The notes beneath the pieces were generated by a model. That model was not told the DNA's origin. It ran no database searches and saw only the letters and a list, made by a program, of their open reading frames with translations. A stretch of DNA of 12,556 bases, taken from NCBI GenBank assembly GCA_946221765.1, contig CAMIMK010000060.1, positions 1 to 12,556 on the forward strand. Direction: 5' to 3'. How positions within the stretch are numbered: the first letter of the stretch is position 1; every line of letters starts with the position of its first letter. Shown here one piece after another: positions 1 to 7,406 of this stretch. The position numbers and the translations under genes are program-made. This DNA comes from an uncultured Rhodovulum sp. (GTDB lineage Bacteria; Pseudomonadota; Alphaproteobacteria; Rhodobacterales; Rhodobacteraceae).

Positions 1-1167
1 GACCAGCGCTTCCAGCAACCCGTTCGAGGCCAGCCGGTTCGCGCCATGCAGGCCGGTCGAGGCCGCCTCGCCGCAGGCCCAGAGGCCGGGGAGCGAACTG
101 CGCCCGGTCCGGTCGGTGGCGATGCCGCCCATGTGGTAATGCGCCGCTGCCGCTACAGGAATCGGATCGCGCACCGGATCGAGGCCCGCCCGGGCGCAGG
201 CCGCGGCCACCACCGGAAACCGCGCGGCGAGGGCGGTGCCGATCGTGGCGCGGGTGTCGAGCATGGGCCGCCGCCCGGCCATGGTCTCGGCATGGATGGC
301 CCGCGCCACGACATCGCGCGGGGCGAGTTCGGCATCGGGATGGAGCGGCAGCAGGAAGCGGACCCCCCGGGCGTTGACGAGCGTCGCCCCCGCCCCCCGC
401 AGCGCCTCGGTGGCGAGCGGGGCGGGATCCTCGGGCAGGTCGATCGCGGTCGGGTGGAACTGCACGAATTCGGCATCGGCGATCACCGCCCCGGCCCGCG
501 CCGCCATGCCGAGCGCCTGCCCGCGGATGCGCGGCGGATTGGTGGTGACGGCATAGAGCCCCGCCGCCCCGCCTCCGGCCATCAGCACCGCCGGCGCCCG
601 CAGCAGGAGCGGGGCCGAGGGCGCGTCCGCCCGCGCCAGACGGACCCCCGTCACGCGGCCCTCCGTGACCTCGAGCCCCGTCGCAACCACGCCCTCGGCC
701 ACCTGGATCGAGGGCGTCTCGCGCACGGCGGCAATGATCGCCGCCATGATCTCGCGCCCGGCCCCGTCGCCCTGCACGCGCACCACCCGCGGCCGGCCGT
801 GGGCGGCCTCCAGCGACAGGACATAGCCGCCTGCCGCATCGCGATCGAAGGGCGTGCCGAGGCGGCTGAGATCGAGGATATGATCGCAGGCGCGCGCCGT
901 GACCATCGCCGCCACCTCGGCATCGACGACGCCCGCGCCGGCGCGCATCGTGTCGGCGGCATGGTCCTCGGGGCTGTCCCCCGGGCCGATCGCGGCGGCG
1001 ACGCCACCCTGCGCCCAGGCCGAGGAGGCCCCTGCCCCGAGTTCCTCGGGCGAGATCACGAGCACCGGGCGCGGCGCCAGCCGCAGCGCCGCGCTGAGCG
1101 CCGCAAGGCCGGCCCCGATGACGACCACCCGGCCGGTCACGGCCATCTCCCCGGCCGTCGGGCTCAT
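1..1167 (-). CDS. nadB: L-aspartate oxidase, 3' end cut by window edge
   Basis: This flavoenzyme oxidises L-aspartate to iminoaspartate, the substrate of quinolinate synthase, in de novo NAD synthesis in the cytoplasm. The visible 389 residues are the N-terminal part; the family is usually about 520-540 residues, so the stop and the C-terminal helical domain lie beyond position 1. An FAD-binding Rossmann motif (VVVIGAGLAALSAAL) starts near residue 10. It is followed by SSAWAQGGVAAAIG, the FVQFHPTAI motif, the HYHMGGI substrate-domain motif, and GLWACGEAASTGLHGANRL near the visible end. The Arg of GANRL (about residue 378) corresponds to a conserved active-site Arg of NadB. The ATG at 1167 overlaps the nadA stop by 4 nt (ATGA), which indicates translational coupling. 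A second in-frame ATG at 1146 has GGGGAG directly against it and is less likely. Succinate dehydrogenase/fumarate reductase flavoproteins are related, but the nadA partner makes NadB secure. Confidence 0.95.
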   Translation of the reverse strand, partial: MSPTAGEMAVTGRVVVIGAGLAALSAALRLAPRPVLVISPEELGAGASSAWAQGGVAAAIGPGDSPEDHAADTMRAGAGVVDAEVAAMVTARACDHILDLSRLGTPFDRDAAGGYVLSLEAAHGRPRVVRVQGDGAGREIMAAIIAAVRETPSIQVAEGVVATGLEVTEGRVTGVRLARADAPSAPLLLRAPAVLMAGGGAAGLYAVTTNPPRIRGQALGMAARAGAVIADAEFVQFHPTAIDLPEDPAPLATEALRGAGATLVNARGVRFLLPLHPDAELAPRDVVARAIHAETMAGRRPMLDTRATIGTALAARFPVVAAACARAGLDPVRDPIPVAAAAHYHMGGIATDRTGRSSLPGLWACGEAASTGLHGANRLASNGLLEALV

Positions 1168-2219
1168 GCCGCCACGGCCCGGCGCGACAGCTCGATCATC
1201 CGCTCGACGGCCCGCCGCGCCGGCGCCGCGATGCCGGCCGCCACCTCGACCGGGGTCGTCATGCTGTGCAGCGACCAGAGCACCTTCTCCAGCGTGATCA
1301 TCTTCATGTAGGGGCACATGTTGCAGGGGCCGGCGAAGGTCACTTCCGGCAGTTCGCCGGCAATGTTCGAGGCCATCGAGCATTCGGTCAGCAGCATCGC
1401 GCTCTCGGGCCGCTGCCGGCGCAGGAAGTCGATGATCCCCGCCGTCGAGCCGGTGAAATCCGCCTCGGCGGCGACATCGGGCGGGCATTCCGGGTGGGCG
1501 ATGATCGTCGTCTCCGGCTGGTAGGCGCGGAAGTCGCGGATATCCTTGGCCGTGAACCGCTCGTGGACGATGCAGGCCCCCTCCCACCAGACCACGCGCT
1601 TTTCCGGGACCGCGCGGGCGACGTTCTGCGCCAGATACTTGTCCGGCGTCATGATCACGGTATCCCCGGGCAGGGCCCGCGCGATCTGCGCGGCATTGGC
1701 CGAGGTGCAGCAGATGTCGGAGGCCGCCTTCACCGCGGCGGTGGTGTTGACATAGCTCACCACCGGCGCGCCGGGATAGCGCGCCCGCATCTCGGCGATG
1801 CCGGCGGGCGTGATCGCCTCGGCCAGCGAGCAGCCGGCCTCCATGTCGGGCATCAGCACGGTCTTGGCCGGGTTCAGCACCTTCGAGGTCTCGGCCATGA
1901 AATGCACGCCGCACTGGACGATGACATCGGCCTCGACCTTCGTCGCCTCGATGGCGAGCTGCAGGCTGTCGCCCACCACGTCCGCGATGCCGTGGTAGAT
2001 CTCCGGCGTCATGTAGTTGTGCGCGAGGATCACCGCCCCCCGCGCCTGTTTCAGCCGGTTGATCGCCAGCACATAGGGGGCATGGCGGGCCCAGTCCGCG
2101 AAGGGCATGACCCGCTCCATGCGGGCATGGATGTCACGGGTGGCCTCGGCCGCCTCCAGCGAGGGGCGGAGGTCGTAGTGAGCCTCCAGAACGTCGGAAA
2201 CAGGCGAGCGTGGCGTCAC
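1164..2219 (-). CDS. nadA: Quinolinate synthase A
   Basis: NadA condenses iminoaspartate with dihydroxyacetone phosphate to quinolinate, using an oxygen-sensitive [4Fe-4S] cluster. The protein is 351 residues. It shows LAHNYMTPEIYHGIADVVGDS (about 65-85), QCGVHFMAETSKVLNP (Cys103), MPDMEAGCSLAE, SYVNTTAAVKA, EGACIVHE (Cys216), HPEC (Cys245) and GPCNMCPYMKMITLE (Cys299, Cys302). From family spacing I infer Cys103, Cys216 and Cys302 as the three cluster ligands. I chose the GTG at 2219 because a strong GGGGGGGAGA Shine-Dalgarno sits about 6 nt upstream and NadA similarity begins soon after. The same frame stays open far upstream across the kinase gene, but that extension is an off-frame shadow. 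The gene overlaps nadB by 4 nt and follows a large hairpin after the sugar-kinase gene. nadC is not in the window and may lie further downstream. Confidence 0.95.
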   Translation of the reverse strand: MTPRSPVSDVLEAHYDLRPSLEAAEATRDIHARMERVMPFADWARHAPYVLAINRLKQARGAVILAHNYMTPEIYHGIADVVGDSLQLAIEATKVEADVIVQCGVHFMAETSKVLNPAKTVLMPDMEAGCSLAEAITPAGIAEMRARYPGAPVVSYVNTTAAVKAASDICCTSANAAQIARALPGDTVIMTPDKYLAQNVARAVPEKRVVWWEGACIVHERFTAKDIRDFRAYQPETTIIAHPECPPDVAAEADFTGSTAGIIDFLRRQRPESAMLLTECSMASNIAGELPEVTFAGPCNMCPYMKMITLEKVLWSLHSMTTPVEVAAGIAAPARRAVERMIELSRRAVAA

Positions 2220-2224
2220 GGCAA

Positions 2225-2248
2225 TCTCCCCCCCGGGAAAAGCGGGAG
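2225..2248 (-). promoter_or_regulatory. nadA Shine-Dalgarno with facing complementary CTCCC
   Basis: In nadA mRNA sense, CTCCC (2248-2244) lies 13 nt upstream of GGGAG (2230-2226), which is the core of the nadA ribosome-binding site. The two can pair as a 5-bp GC-rich stem that would hide the Shine-Dalgarno. This is a direct reading of complementarity; a role in translational control is an inference. Confidence 0.35.
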
Positions 2249-2253
2249 GCGAA

Positions 2254-2306
2254 GCGATAGCCGGGCCGCTTCCCGGATGCAAACGGGAAGACGGCCCGGC
2301 TGTCGC
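2254..2306 (-). terminator. Strong hairpin between sugar-kinase gene and nadA
   Basis: The arms 2254-2275 and 2284-2306 pair over about 22 bp, with one unpaired A (2291), one G-U pair and an 8-nt loop (2276-2283). The stem core is GCCGGGCCG against CGGCCCGGC. It begins only a few nucleotides after the kinase stop at 2312. On the minus strand the bases after the stem are TTCGCCTCCCGCTTTTCCC, a poor U-tract, so it could be an imperfect intrinsic terminator, an attenuator or an RNA-stabilising 3' end. On the other strand the run after the stem is GGTTTTC. Confidence 0.65.
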
Positions 2307-2311
2307 GGTTT

Positions 2312-3370
2312 TCAGACAGAAAGGCCCGCGCCATCGCGCCAGCCCCAGCCCTCGGCCAGGGCGAGGCAGTCCTCCCAGGGCGCCACGCTGTCGGTGGTGC
2401 CGACGCTGCGCAGCGAGGCGGCGGCGGCGGCATGGGCGAGGCGCAGCCGGTCGAGGATCGGGCGCTCCTCGTGCGTGGCATACATGAAGCCCGCCGCGAA
2501 GGCGTCGCCGGCCCCGTTCGCCCCCCTGACCGCCTCCGGCGGCACCGCGACCGAGGGACAGCGCAGGACGGTGCCGCTGCGCTCGAAGGCGAGCGCCCCG
2601 GCCGGGAAGTGGATGGCCAGGACCTCGATCGCGGAGCCCGCCATGATCGCCGCCCCCGCCTCGAGACAGGCGGCGACATCGGTCTGGCCGCCGCCGGTGG
2701 TGCGCCGCCCGGTGATCGCCCCCACCTCGTAGTCGTTGATCACGAGCGTATCGAGATGGGGAAGGCAGGGCTCGGTCAGCGCACGGAGCCGCCCCGGATC
2801 GATCTGGAGAAGCTCCATGTTGGTCCGGAGACCGGCAGCGCGGGCAGCCTTCAGCACCGCGACCCAGCCGTTCGCCTCCCCCTGCCACGGGGCATCCATG
2901 ATCCGGTGAATGCCCGGAAGGCCGAGATGGAAGATCCGGGCCGAATGGCGGGAGAAGTCGAAGTGGTCGGGCGAGAGATGCTCGCTCGACCCCGACTGGA
3001 ACAGGTGCACGCGCCGCCCGGTCGACCGGATGGAATAGGCATCGGTGAAGTTCGTGCGCACGCCCGGCAGGACCTGCAGGCCGCTGCGCTCGATCCCCGC
3101 CGCATCCGCGGTGGCGGTCAGGATGGCGCCATCGGCATCGTCGCCGATGACGCCGATGGTCGCGACCGGCATCCCCGGATCGAGCCGGCGGATGTCGACC
3201 GCGAAATTGCACCCCGAACCACCGCCGTCGATGCTGGAGCCGAGGATCTCGACGACGACATCCTCGGCCGGCCAGGACTCGACCAGCTTGTTGTGATCGG
3301 CGCACCAGGTGCCGCCGGTGAGGAAGCCCCGGCGCGCCTCCCGCGGCGGCGTCCCCTGATCCGCCGCCAT
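2312..3370 (-). CDS. PfkB-family carbohydrate kinase, last gene of sugar operon
   Basis: This is a 352-residue ribokinase/PfkB-fold sugar kinase that would transfer ATP phosphate to the imported sugar or its derivative in the cytoplasm. Visible motifs are GGGSGCNFA (about 49-57, sugar-binding region), INDYEVGAITG (about 211-221, the N-x-x-E type motif) and GANGAGDAFAAG (about 283-294), in which Asp289 is the expected catalytic base. The usual Asp-Thr two and three places before GAGD's first Gly is replaced by Gly-Ala, so the second PfkB signature is only partly matched. The N-terminus (GFLTGGTWCADHNKLVESWP) is also not that of standard fructokinases. The ATG at 3370 shares one base with the stop of the aldolase-like gene (TGATG), so the two are translationally coupled. 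Substrate cannot be read from sequence; a ketose or keto-sugar is an inference from the aldolase partner. Family call is firm, specificity open. Confidence 0.88.
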   Translation of the reverse strand: MAADQGTPPREARRGFLTGGTWCADHNKLVESWPAEDVVVEILGSSIDGGGSGCNFAVDIRRLDPGMPVATIGVIGDDADGAILTATADAAGIERSGLQVLPGVRTNFTDAYSIRSTGRRVHLFQSGSSEHLSPDHFDFSRHSARIFHLGLPGIHRIMDAPWQGEANGWVAVLKAARAAGLRTNMELLQIDPGRLRALTEPCLPHLDTLVINDYEVGAITGRRTTGGGQTDVAACLEAGAAIMAGSAIEVLAIHFPAGALAFERSGTVLRCPSVAVPPEAVRGANGAGDAFAAGFMYATHEERPILDRLRLAHAAAAASLRSVGTTDSVAPWEDCLALAEGWGWRDGAGLSV

Positions 3371-4380
3371 CAGAGCCCGAGCCCGAGCCGGCAGGCGGGA
3401 TCGGTCACCTCGAGATCCTTCTCCAGGCTCTGCTTCGGCCGGATGCCCGCCTTCGCGAGCTTGTCGTGATAGAGCTTCACCGCCTCCTCGGGGCTGACAT
3501 CCTCCTCCAGCAGCAGGCGCATCGAGCGCACGATCTCCTGCGCATCCTCGGCGAAGAAGATCTTGCGGCCGAAGAGGGCGACGCGGGCCCCGTATTTCTC
3601 GGCCTGCTTGATGAGCTCGAAGGTGTCGCGCGTGGTCGAGGAGGCGCCGCCGAGGATGCCGACGATGATGTTCTCGGGATCGTAGGACGCCAGCGCCTCG
3701 GTGGCGGCGGGGCCGTTGTAGACCACCTTCAGGAACTCCGGCCGCTCCTGGACCGACACGCCGGCGAGGCAGCGGGCGATCGCGTCGTTGTTGTAGGTGG
3801 CGAAGTCGGCCCCGACCGTCTTCACTTCGAACTGCGGGTTGAAGACTTCGAGGAAATGGCGGACGCCGGCGGCGCTCGCCTCGTCGCGGAAGGCGGAATA
3901 GGCGTCGAGCGTCCGGCGGTCCTGGTCGAGGTCGTTGAAGAAGGTGACCGCGTAGAGGCCGAGGTCGGAGACCGGCTTCACCCGGTCGAGACGGGCGGTG
4001 CGGAAGGGCACGGTCGGCAGGTGCTTGTAGTCCGCCCCGCGCCAGTGCCAGATGTCGCTGCCGTCGTTCAGCCGCACCGCCGGCGTGATGGCGGTATCCG
4101 CGTAGACGCCGCGGCGGGTCAGGTATTCGGCCGAGGACAGCGAGGTCAGCATCACGTCGACCGCGCCGGAGGCGACCATGGTCTCCATCGCGTCGCGATA
4201 GACCTTGAGCGGACGCATTCTGCCCGTGGGCTTGCCCTCGGCATCGAGCTCGGGACCGGCGGTGCCGACGCCGAGCGCCATGTCGCCGTCCTTGGCATCG
4301 GCAATGATGAAATCCTTCGCCGTGTAGCGCCCCGCCCGGATGCGGGCGAGCTTCTCGTCGAGGGTCTTGGAGGTGCGCAT
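3370..4380 (-). CDS. Class I aldolase-like TIM-barrel protein of sugar operon
   Basis: A 336-residue cytoplasmic protein that resembles DeoC/FbaB/LacD-type beta/alpha-barrel aldolases. FLKVVYNGP (about 216-224) has a Lys (about 218) placed like a Schiff-base lysine. GILGGASSTTRDTFE (about 241-255) resembles the phosphate-binding GGxSS loop of class I aldolases. FLEVFNP (about 176-182) fits another barrel strand. I infer retro-aldol cleavage of the phosphorylated sugar made by the adjacent kinase. Start choice: the ATG at 4380 has AGGGAG about 8 nt upstream. An alternative GTG at 4413 overlaps the ATPase stop (GTGA) and would add 11 residues; it has a weaker site. The gene lies 29 nt after the ATPase gene and shares one base with the kinase gene. 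I do not recognise a characterised orthologue, so substrate and even the aldolase activity remain inference. Confidence 0.72.
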   Translation of the reverse strand: MRTSKTLDEKLARIRAGRYTAKDFIIADAKDGDMALGVGTAGPELDAEGKPTGRMRPLKVYRDAMETMVASGAVDVMLTSLSSAEYLTRRGVYADTAITPAVRLNDGSDIWHWRGADYKHLPTVPFRTARLDRVKPVSDLGLYAVTFFNDLDQDRRTLDAYSAFRDEASAAGVRHFLEVFNPQFEVKTVGADFATYNNDAIARCLAGVSVQERPEFLKVVYNGPAATEALASYDPENIIVGILGGASSTTRDTFELIKQAEKYGARVALFGRKIFFAEDAQEIVRSMRLLLEEDVSPEEAVKLYHDKLAKAGIRPKQSLEKDLEVTDPACRLGLGL

Positions 4381-4409
4381 TCCTGTTGCTCCCTGAATGC
4401 CGGTGCCGC

Positions 4410-5189
4410 TCACGCGGCGGAAAGGTCGGGCGGCGGCACGGCCGCGCCCGTCATGAAGGCCACCACGTCGGACATCGTGCAGTCGCCGGGCCGCACCACG
4501 GCCAGCCGGCGGCTCAGCCGGTGGATGTGGATCCGGTCCGCCACCTCGAAGACATGGGGCATGTTGTGGCTGATGAGGATCACCGCGAGGCCGCGGCTGC
4601 GGACGCCCTCGATCATGTCGAGCACGCGGCGGCTTTCCTTGACGCCGAGGGCCGCGGTCGGCTCGTCCATGATGACGACCCGCCCGCCGAAGGCGCAGGC
4701 GCGGGCGACCGCGATGCCCTGGCGCTGGCCGCCGGAGAGGGTCTCGACCTTCTGGTGGATGTCCTGCACCGTGGTAAGCCCCAGCGCCGTCAGCTGGCGC
4801 CGCGCCTCGGCCGCCATGGCCCGGCGGTCGAGGTTGTGGAAGATGCGCCCCCCGATCCCCCGGGTGCGGATTTCCCGCCCCAGGAACAGGTTGTCGGCAA
4901 TGGACAGCGCCGGCGACAGCGCCAGGTTCTGGAAGACGCTCTCGATGCCGGCGTTGCGCGCCTCCATCGGGGTGCGGAAGCTGACCGGCTGTCCGTCGAG
5001 GCGGATCTCGCCGGCATCGGGCCGGAGCGCGCCGGCCAGGGCCTTGATCATCGTCGACTTGCCGGCGCCGTTGTCGCCGACGACGGCCAGGATCTCGCCG
5101 TCGCGCAGCTCGAAATCGACGCCGTCCATGGCCACCACCCGGCCGTAGTGCTTGACGAGACGCCGCGCCTCCAGGACCGGGCGGCTCAT
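4410..5189 (-). CDS. Sugar ABC transporter ATPase, single-domain Frc type
   Basis: A 259-residue ATP-binding subunit that powers sugar import at the inner membrane. It shows Walker A GDNGAGKST (38-46), Q-loop FQN (Gln87), signature LSGGQRQG (151-158), Walker B VVIMDEP (171-177) and switch His208 in ISHNM. Most CUT2 sugar importers (RbsA, XylG) use a fused double ATPase of about 500 residues. This one has a single domain, like FrcA of the fructose/mannose/ribose importer of Sinorhizobium meliloti. The ATG at 5189 overlaps the permease stop (ATGA). The C-terminus (IHIHRLSRRLAVVRPGDCTMSDVVAFMTGA) matches the usual end of this subfamily. The frame remains open upstream through the permease gene in the wrong frame, which is an artefact. 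Confidence 0.93.
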   Translation of the reverse strand: MSRPVLEARRLVKHYGRVVAMDGVDFELRDGEILAVVGDNGAGKSTMIKALAGALRPDAGEIRLDGQPVSFRTPMEARNAGIESVFQNLALSPALSIADNLFLGREIRTRGIGGRIFHNLDRRAMAAEARRQLTALGLTTVQDIHQKVETLSGGQRQGIAVARACAFGGRVVIMDEPTAALGVKESRRVLDMIEGVRSRGLAVILISHNMPHVFEVADRIHIHRLSRRLAVVRPGDCTMSDVVAFMTGAAVPPPDLSAA

Positions 5190-6229
5190 GACGACACCCG
5201 GCGGATCCACTGGTCGAGGCCGACCGCGACGATGATGAGGATGCCGACCGCGAATTCCTGCCACAGCGCGTCGAGGCCCGAGAGCGCGAGGCCGTTGCGG
5301 AAGACGCCGACCGTCAGCGCCCCGATCAGCGTGCCGACGATCGAGCCGCGCCCGCCGAAGAGCGAGGTGCCGCCGATCACCGCGGCGGTGATCGAATCGA
5401 GGTTGGTCGTGCCGCCCGAGGTCGGGCTGATGCCCCCGATCCGCCCGATCAGCACCCAGGCGCCGACGCCGCAGATCGCGCCGGCCAGCGCATAGATCGA
5501 GAAGAGCACCTTCCGGGTGTTGATCCCCGAGAGGCGCGCCGCCTCGGGGTCGTCGCCGGTCGCATAGACATGGCGGCCGAAGGGGGTGCGGTTCAGCAGG
5601 AACCAGACCGCCGCCGCCAGCGCCAGCGCGATCAGCGTGCCGAGGGTGAGCCGCGCCCCGCCGAGCTGCCAGGCGGTGCCGGGCAGCTGCAGGAAGGGCG
5701 CCGCCGCCGCGACCTCCTGCGCCCGGATCGTCTGGCTGCCGGAATACCACAGGAAGGTCGCGCCGAAGACGTTCCAGGTGCCGAGCGTCACGATGAAGGG
5801 CGGCAGGCGCAAGACGGTGATGATGAAGCCGTTCACCGCCCCGCAGGCGAGGCCCGCCAGCAGGCCGAGGGCGAAGGCCAGGGGCACCGGCACGCCGGTC
5901 TCCACCGCCAGCCGCCCCATGACGATCGAGGACAGGATCATGATCGCCCCGACCGACAGGTCGATGCCGGCGGTCAGGATCACCAGCGTCTGCGCCACGC
6001 CGATGATGGCGATCACCGTCACCTGCTGCAGGATGAGCGACAGGTTGAACGGGTGGAAGAACCGGTTGCCGACGACGGCGCTGAAGATCACCACGCCCAC
6101 GGCCAGCACCACGAAGGGCACGATCGTGGGATAGCGGTGCAGCGTGTGCTGCAACCGCCGGAGCGGGGACTTTCTCTCCAGGTCGAACTGGGCGACGGCG
6201 TCCGTGGGGGGGTCCTGCGCCTCGGTCAC
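5186..6229 (-). CDS. Sugar ABC transporter permease, CUT2 family
   Basis: A 347-residue inner-membrane permease of the BPD_transp_2 family (RbsC/FrcC type) that forms the sugar channel, probably as a homodimer. After a charged cytoplasmic N-terminus of about 35 residues come many hydrophobic segments, starting with PTIVPFVVLAVGVVIFSAVV. The family hallmark AGIDLSVGAIMILSSIVMG lies at about 86-104. GGTSLFGGRGSIVGTLIGAL near the C-terminal third is the conserved cytoplasmic loop that contacts the ATPase. The start is GTG at 6229 with GGAG 7 nt upstream. The stop overlaps the ATPase start, and a 133-nt structured gap separates it from the binding-protein gene. Confidence 0.93.
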   Translation of the reverse strand: MTEAQDPPTDAVAQFDLERKSPLRRLQHTLHRYPTIVPFVVLAVGVVIFSAVVGNRFFHPFNLSLILQQVTVIAIIGVAQTLVILTAGIDLSVGAIMILSSIVMGRLAVETGVPVPLAFALGLLAGLACGAVNGFIITVLRLPPFIVTLGTWNVFGATFLWYSGSQTIRAQEVAAAAPFLQLPGTAWQLGGARLTLGTLIALALAAAVWFLLNRTPFGRHVYATGDDPEAARLSGINTRKVLFSIYALAGAICGVGAWVLIGRIGGISPTSGGTTNLDSITAAVIGGTSLFGGRGSIVGTLIGALTVGVFRNGLALSGLDALWQEFAVGILIIVAVGLDQWIRRVSS

Positions 6230-6258
6230 GCGCGGTCTCCGTCAAAGCGAGGGCGAGG

Positions 6259-6291
6259 GCCGGGCAGCCCCGGCACGGCCGGCGGCGCCGG
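6259..6291 (-). other. Intercistronic hairpins between binding protein and permease
   Basis: The 133-nt gap 6230-6362 contains a perfect 6-bp stem GCCGGG/CCCGGC with a CAGC loop (6259-6274) and a second small stem CCGGC/GCCGG (6279-6291). Such structures after periplasmic binding-protein genes often protect the upstream message and lower expression of the membrane subunits; here that role is inferred. No T-tract follows, so a full terminator is unlikely. Confidence 0.4.
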
Positions 6292-6362
6292 ACCAGGACG
6301 GCCCGGCGTCGGAGGCAGGTGCCGGGAGCGGCCGGCGGAGCTTTCGTCTCAGCGGCCGGGGG

Positions 6363-7406
6363 TCAGCCCCAGCACTTCTTCATCGCCTCGTCCGAAGTGA
6401 TCGACTCGATGCCCTCGACCGGATGGTCGGTGACGAGCATGACGCCGGTGTCGTAGAAGTCGAGGCCCGGGGTCGGCTGCGGCTTCTCGCCGGTCTTCTT
6501 GTAATGGACGATCGCCTCGACGCCGAGGGCCGCCATCATCAGCGGATACTGCATCGAGGTGGCGCCGATGACGCCGGCCTTCACGTTCTCGACGCCCGGG
6601 CAGCCGCCGTCGACCGAAGTCATGACGACCGAGGTTTCCTTGCCCGCGGCCTTGAGCGCCTCGTAGGCACCCGCGGCGGTCGGTTCGTTGATCGTGTAGA
6701 AGACGTTGAGATCGGGGTCCTTCTGGAGCAGGTTCTCGGCCCCGGTACGGCCGCCCTCCTCGGATCCCTGCCCCCAGGCATGGCCGACGATGCGGGCGTC
6801 GTCCTCGTCGAGGTAGCGTTTCGGATCCTTGATGTCGATGCCGAAGCCCTTCATGAAGCCCTGATCGCGCAGCGCGTCGACCGTCGGCTGGTTCTCCAGC
6901 GCGTCGAGGAAGCCGATCTTCGCGGTCGCCGGATCCGCCACGGTCTTCGCGGCCCAGGCGCCGATCAGCTCGCCCGCCTTGAAATTGTCCGTGGCGAAGG
7001 TCGCGTCGGCGGCATTTGCCGGGTCGAGGGGCGTGTCGAGGGCGATGACGAGGATCCCCTGCTGGCGCGCCTGCTCGACGATCGGGGCGATGCCGGCCGG
7101 ATCGCTCGCCACCATCAGGATGCCGCTGACGCCGGCGGAGATCAGGTTCTCGACCGCCGCGACCTGGCTGTCATGGTCGCCGTCGAACTTGCCTGCGAGG
7201 CTCTGGAGCTTCACGCCGAGTTCGTCCGCCTTCATCTGCGCACCCTCGCGCATCTTGGCGAAGAAGGGATTGGCCTCGGTCTTGGTGATGAGGCCGATCA
7301 GGATGTCGTCCGCAGCGGCGGCCGGCATCGCGAAACCGGCTGCACAGGCGATCAGCGTTGCACCGGACAGAAGCCGCAAGCCGCGGCGCGTGGCAATCCT
7401 GGTCAT
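6363..7406 (-). CDS. Periplasmic sugar-binding protein, FrcB/RbsB-like
   Basis: This 347-residue protein captures a sugar in the periplasm and delivers it to the downstream permease. It has an N-terminal signal (positive TRIATRRGLR, hydrophobic core, then PAAAADD with likely cleavage near residue 32). LIAC at 18-21 also resembles a lipobox, but the longer core and the Ala-rich site favour a soluble protein. The mature start DDILIGLITKTEANPFFAKMREGAQMKADELGVKL is typical of Peripla_BP_4 proteins and close in style to FrcB. Further ligand-cleft segments include GILMVASDPAGIAPIVEQA and VIALDTPLD. The ATG at 7406 has a good GGGAGG site 5 nt upstream. It is the first importer gene after the control region 7407-7625. 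The exact sugar is unknown; fructose-like sugars are a guess from family. Confidence 0.92.
   Translation of the reverse strand: MTRIATRRGLRLLSGATLIACAAGFAMPAAAADDILIGLITKTEANPFFAKMREGAQMKADELGVKLQSLAGKFDGDHDSQVAAVENLISAGVSGILMVASDPAGIAPIVEQARQQGILVIALDTPLDPANAADATFATDNFKAGELIGAWAAKTVADPATAKIGFLDALENQPTVDALRDQGFMKGFGIDIKDPKRYLDEDDARIVGHAWGQGSEEGGRTGAENLLQKDPDLNVFYTINEPTAAGAYEALKAAGKETSVVMTSVDGGCPGVENVKAGVIGATSMQYPLMMAALGVEAIVHYKKTGEKPQPTPGLDFYDTGVMLVTDHPVEGIESITSDEAMKKCWG

Noticed and set aside
46..1311. 421-codon plus-strand frame at the left edge
   Set aside because: It is antisense to nadB, whose minus-strand translation shows all expected NadB motifs; the plus frame gives Arg/Gly/Pro-rich noise.
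1164..3305. 713-codon frame that would fuse nadA to an N-terminal extension
   Set aside because: The upstream part is an off-frame reading of the PfkB kinase gene, rich in Arg/Gly/Pro with no family features. The GTG at 2219 has a strong ribosome-binding site.
3466..5495. Overlapping plus-strand frames of 560 and 369 codons
   Set aside because: Both are antisense to the aldolase-like, ATPase and permease genes and show no domain features.
4410..6245. 611-codon frame that would fuse a large domain to the ABC ATPase
   Set aside because: The extra N-terminal part is an off-frame reading of the permease gene. The ATPase starts at the ATG 5189 that overlaps the permease stop.
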